Shown here: piece after piece, positions 61,322 through 64,000 of the stretch
How the letters are laid out: each line of letters opens with the position of its first letter
How positions within the stretch are numbered: position 1 is the first letter of the stretch
Source of the DNA: CADCWK01 sp035944555
GTDB lineage: Bacteria; Chloroflexota; Chloroflexia; Thermomicrobiales; UBA6265
Direction: 5' to 3'
Assembly: GCA_035944555.1 (NCBI GenBank)
Contig: DASZAY010000026.1
Coordinates: 62,001-126,000 of the forward strand
DNA length: 64,000 nt
Program-made: the position numbers and the translations under genes
The notes under the pieces: generated by a model
What the model was told of the DNA's origin: nothing
Database searches by the model: none
The model's input: only the letters and a program-made list of their open reading frames with translations

Positions 61322-61752
61322 CGTCTGGCTCCCTCATGGTCTGTTGCCGGAAACCCGGCGACATCAGGCGGTGACGGGCCGTGGTGAAAAACGTCGGGAC
61401 GGACACCGGTTCGCGGTAAAACCGCCCCGATCGTTGAAACCCGTCGCGCGTCGATGCGGGCGATTGTGGCACAGGCTCCGGTCAATCGCTACGACCTGGC
61501 GATGCAATCTGCCTGATTCTGGCGTCGGGGGGTCGATTCCCCGACCGTATCCCAGTGCAGAACTCGCCACCGGAACCTTCGATTAGCGCTGGACGTTCCC
61601 CTATCAGACCGGTGGACGGAAAGCGCCCGGTGTCGCCGGTCCCGTCCAGCCCCGTGCTAGACTCGGGGACCGTCACACAACCGTCCCTCCCCGAGCCGCA
61701 CCTCGTTCGGGCCGCACCGTGGCCGCCTCACGCCGTTCCCGGGGAGCCTCCC
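61322..61752. other. Gap between the second binding protein and the ABC-F gene
   Basis: No gene seen. A 7-base hairpin GTCGGGG/CCCCGAC (61524-61530/61539-61545) has a TCGATT-containing loop that superficially resembles a tRNA T-arm, but no acceptor, D or anticodon arms fit around it. GGGGAG at 61741 is the ABC-F ribosome site. Confidence 0.4.
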
Positions 61753-63465
61753 GTGACCACGCTCGTCCAGATCTCGCACATCCACCTCGCCCATGGCGGC
61801 AATCGCCTGTTCGAGGGTGTCACCCTGTCCATCCGGCAGGGCGACCGGATCGCCATCGTCGGAGAGAACGGCGCCGGCAAATCGACCCTGCTGCGGATCG
61901 CCGCCCGCCAGCTGGAACCCGACCGCGGGACGGTCATCTATCACCCTGGGACGACGACCGGCGTGCTGGACCAGCACGCCTCGCTGGACTCCGACCTGAC
62001 GGTCCGCGAGGTGGTCGCCGAGGCGCTGGGCAACAGCGACGCCCTCGAAGCCCGGCTGGATGCAATCGCCCTCGCGATGGCCGACGCCGACGACGAGACG
62101 CTGACGGCGCTGCTGGACGAGCAGGGCGCAATCCTCGCCCGGCTGGATTCCTCCGCCGTCGACCAGGAGAGCACCCGCGCCGACGAGATCCTCGCCGGCC
62201 TGCGCCTGTCCGAATCCCGTTGGGACACCCGACTGGGCACGCTGTCGGGCGGGGAGCGGCGGCTGGTCGCGCTGGCCCGGCTGCTGGCCGCCTCGCCGAC
62301 GATGCTGTTCCTGGACGAGCCGGACAACCACCTCGACGACGAGGCCCGCTCGTGGCTGGAGCGCGAGATCATCCGCCACGACGGCGCCGTCGCCCTCGTC
62401 ACCCACGACCGCTACCTCGTCGACCGGGTCGCGACCGGCATCCTGGAGGTCGAGGACGGCAAGCTGTCGTCGTGGCCGGGCAACTACACCGCCTACCGGA
62501 CCGAGAAGCGCGCCCGGATCCTGCGTCAGCACCAGCTCCGGGTCAACGAGCTCCGCGAGTTCCAGAAGCTCAAGGAAAGCTCCGAGGCCCTGACCCAGTG
62601 GGCCCGGCAGAACCCGAAGTTCGCCACCCGGGCCGAGAACCAGCGCCGGAAGGTCCAGGAGGAGGCAGCCCGTCTGGAGGCGACGGCCCCACCACCGGTC
62701 GACCGGAAGCGGATCGACGTCGCCTTCGACGCGACCCGGGGGTCGGACAAGGTGCTGGAGATCGCCGGGCTCCGGAAGGCGTTCGGCGACCGGACGATCT
62801 ATCGCCCCTTCGACTTCACGATTCGTCACGGCGAGCGGGTGGGGCTGGTCGGACCGAATGGCGCCGGCAAGACGACGCTGCTCAGGATCCTGATGGGACG
62901 CGAGACGCCGGACGCCGGCACGGTCCGGTTCGGCCCGAGTATCACCACGGGCTACTTCTCGCAGGAACAGGAGACGCTGGACCTCGGCCAGACCCCTCTC
63001 GACTTGGTCCGGCGCTCAGCGGCCCTCGACGAAGGGCGGGCACGGGGATTCCTCGGGTCGATCGGCTTCGACGCTCACACGGCCGAGAGCCGGGTTGGCG
63101 ACCTGAGCGGCGGCGAGCGGAGCCGGCTGCTGTTCGGCACGCTGGTGCTGCAGGGCGCCAACCTGCTGATCCTGGACGAGCCGACCAACAACCTCGACAT
63201 CGCGTCGATCGAGGTGCTCGAGGAGGCGCTGGCCGACTATGCCGGCACCCTCCTGACGGTGTCGCACGATCGCTACTTCCTCGACCGGACCTGTACCCGG
63301 ATCATCGAGGTCCGTGGTGGGCTGGTCCACGACTACCCCGGCTCCTACGCCGACTACGATCGTGACCGGGGGACGGGCAGAGGCACCCGCCTGACGCACA
63401 CCGAGCCGGCCCCACCGCCATCCCCGGTTCGGAAGAAGGAGCGGAAACGGGCCGGCGTGGCGTAG
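61753..63465 (+). CDS. ABC-F family ATPase (ribosome-associated, antibiotic-protection type)
   Basis: A 570-residue soluble protein from GTG 61753, GGGGAG upstream. There are two ABC domains: the first has Walker A GENGAGKST, signature LSGGERR and Walker B MLFLDEPDNHLD; the second has GPNGAGKTT, LSGGERS and LLILDEPTNNLD. The linker (about residues 235-320) is charged and helical, as in ABC-F proteins that reach the ribosomal P site. There is no membrane domain. ABC-F proteins act on translation, some giving antibiotic resistance. Confidence 0.93.
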   Translation: MTTLVQISHIHLAHGGNRLFEGVTLSIRQGDRIAIVGENGAGKSTLLRIAARQLEPDRGTVIYHPGTTTGVLDQHASLDSDLTVREVVAEALGNSDALEARLDAIALAMADADDETLTALLDEQGAILARLDSSAVDQESTRADEILAGLRLSESRWDTRLGTLSGGERRLVALARLLAASPTMLFLDEPDNHLDDEARSWLEREIIRHDGAVALVTHDRYLVDRVATGILEVEDGKLSSWPGNYTAYRTEKRARILRQHQLRVNELREFQKLKESSEALTQWARQNPKFATRAENQRRKVQEEAARLEATAPPPVDRKRIDVAFDATRGSDKVLEIAGLRKAFGDRTIYRPFDFTIRHGERVGLVGPNGAGKTTLLRILMGRETPDAGTVRFGPSITTGYFSQEQETLDLGQTPLDLVRRSAALDEGRARGFLGSIGFDAHTAESRVGDLSGGERSRLLFGTLVLQGANLLILDEPTNNLDIASIEVLEEALADYAGTLLTVSHDRYFLDRTCTRIIEVRGGLVHDYPGSYADYDRDRGTGRGTRLTHTEPAPPPSPVRKKERKRAGVA

Positions 63466-63595
63466 CCGTTCCCTGACCGGAACCAGAACCGGCAGCAGCC
63501 GGTCGCCCTGACCTGCACATCCCCTGGACGCTTTCCCGGAATCCGATGAGTCACCGACGGCCATGCCCGGCGCCGATTCCTATCGAGGAAGCTCT

Positions 63596-64000
63596 GTGAG
63601 CCGCAGACGCCAGATCCCCAGGATCGCGGCCCTCGTCGCGATCGGCTGGGGTATCGGAACGGGCCTGCTGTCGGTCGCCTGGGCGATGGGCAGCGACCTG
63701 GGAGTCAACACCCTCGGCACCCGGATCCAGGAACAGGCCCGGGAACGCGAGCCTGCGTTCATCGCGACGGTCGGGGCATCGGCCGTTGCCCGGCTGCTGG
63801 TCGCCGTCCTGGGCGCCGCACTGCTCGCGGGTCTGACCGGACGGCACCTGGTCCCGCGCCGTGTCCTGTTGGCCCTCGGGTACGCTGGTGGAGCCGGCCT
63901 GACACTGTATGGCGCGGCCGGAATCACCCAGGCTGCCCTCGCACTGGCCGGGGTGATCGACATCCCACCGTCGATGGGCGAGCACGCCGTACGCTGGTAC
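63596..64000 (+). CDS. Membrane protein, 3' end outside window (possibly DUF3995-like)
   Basis: Frame open to the right edge from GTG 63596 (AGGAAG upstream; ATG 63563 in frame lacks a ribosome site). At least three hydrophobic segments are visible (AALVAIGWGIGTGLLSVAWAMG, ASAVARLLVAVLGAALLAGL, LLALGYAGGAGLTLYGAAGI). The pattern WAMGSDLGVNTLG early and GEHAVRWY late resembles DUF3995 proteins, but the fit is not firm. Stop codon not seen. Confidence 0.55.
   Translation, partial: MSRRRQIPRIAALVAIGWGIGTGLLSVAWAMGSDLGVNTLGTRIQEQAREREPAFIATVGASAVARLLVAVLGAALLAGLTGRHLVPRRVLLALGYAGGAGLTLYGAAGITQAALALAGVIDIPPSMGEHAVRWY

Noticed and set aside
61524..61545. Possible tRNA T-arm (GTCGGGG-GGTCGATT-CCCCGAC)
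   Set aside because: The loop is 8 bases, position 54 would be G not T, and no D arm, anticodon arm or 7-bp acceptor fits around it on either strand.
61364..61570. Minus-strand ORF upstream of the ABC-F gene
   Set aside because: No ribosome site; low-complexity R/P-rich translation over the hairpin region.

Overview
The window is high-GC, gene-dense bacterial DNA. LysW carrier-protein amino acid biosynthesis, T-box leaders, many GTG starts, an SdhD-SdhC fusion and Tat-type binding proteins together suggest a Chloroflexota bacterium of the Thermomicrobia/Sphaerobacter type. This placement is an inference from gene content; there is no rRNA here to confirm it. No rRNA, convincing tRNA, CRISPR array, complete insertion sequence or prophage was seen.

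Layout. 1-1273: end of a metal-ion ABC importer (ATPase and permease). 1713-5723: an amidohydrolase of the D-aminoacylase family, a J-domain protein, two GNAT acetyltransferases and a secreted cupredoxin. 6011-10173: an MFS exporter, a 56-residue protein, and a minus-strand operon of a DUF2089 zinc-ribbon/HTH regulator followed by two SHOCT-like/DUF4097 proteins. 10666-27338: a large amino acid biosynthesis region with argG, an alpha/beta hydrolase, argF, lysW, a degenerate LysX-like ATP-grasp protein, lysK, argX, lysX, a small membrane gene, argC/lysY, three related minus-strand membrane genes, lysZ, an unknown gene and a LysN-like aminotransferase. 27420-33039: membrane protein, MFS transporter, flippase-like protein, NAD-dependent epimerase and a VOC-fold protein. 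33469-37273: a dipeptide/oligopeptide importer without ATPases. 37553-43760: aconitase and a very large GAF/PAS histidine kinase. 43824-46962: moaC, murJ and a fused SdhD-SdhC membrane anchor. 47153-53930: YvcK, a flavodoxin-like protein, a two-component system and a CPBP membrane protease. 54189-57387: cysK, an EamA transporter, a MoaD-MoaE fusion and a small helical protein. 57487-61321: a second peptide importer without ATPases. 61753-64000: an ABC-F ATPase and a truncated membrane gene.

How the central region works. LysW carries the growing amino acid on its C-terminal glutamate. LysX/ArgX ligases load it, LysZ phosphorylates, ArgC/LysY reduces, an aminotransferase (LysJ, not in this window) aminates, and LysK releases ornithine or lysine. 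ArgF and ArgG then take ornithine towards arginine. The argF-lysW-pseudoLysX-lysK-argX unit sits behind a T-box leader whose specifier loop reads CGC (Arg). The lysX-orf-argC unit has its own T-box leader, whose specifier could be CGC (Arg) or AAG (Lys).

The most novel items are the two T-box leaders that split a LysW pathway, and a third LysX-family protein in the same operon that has lost its ATP-grasp catalytic residues. Also notable are an Arg-rich short ORF at the head of the argF leader, a family of three related membrane proteins placed between argC and lysZ, and the SdhD-SdhC fusion without sdhA/sdhB beside it.
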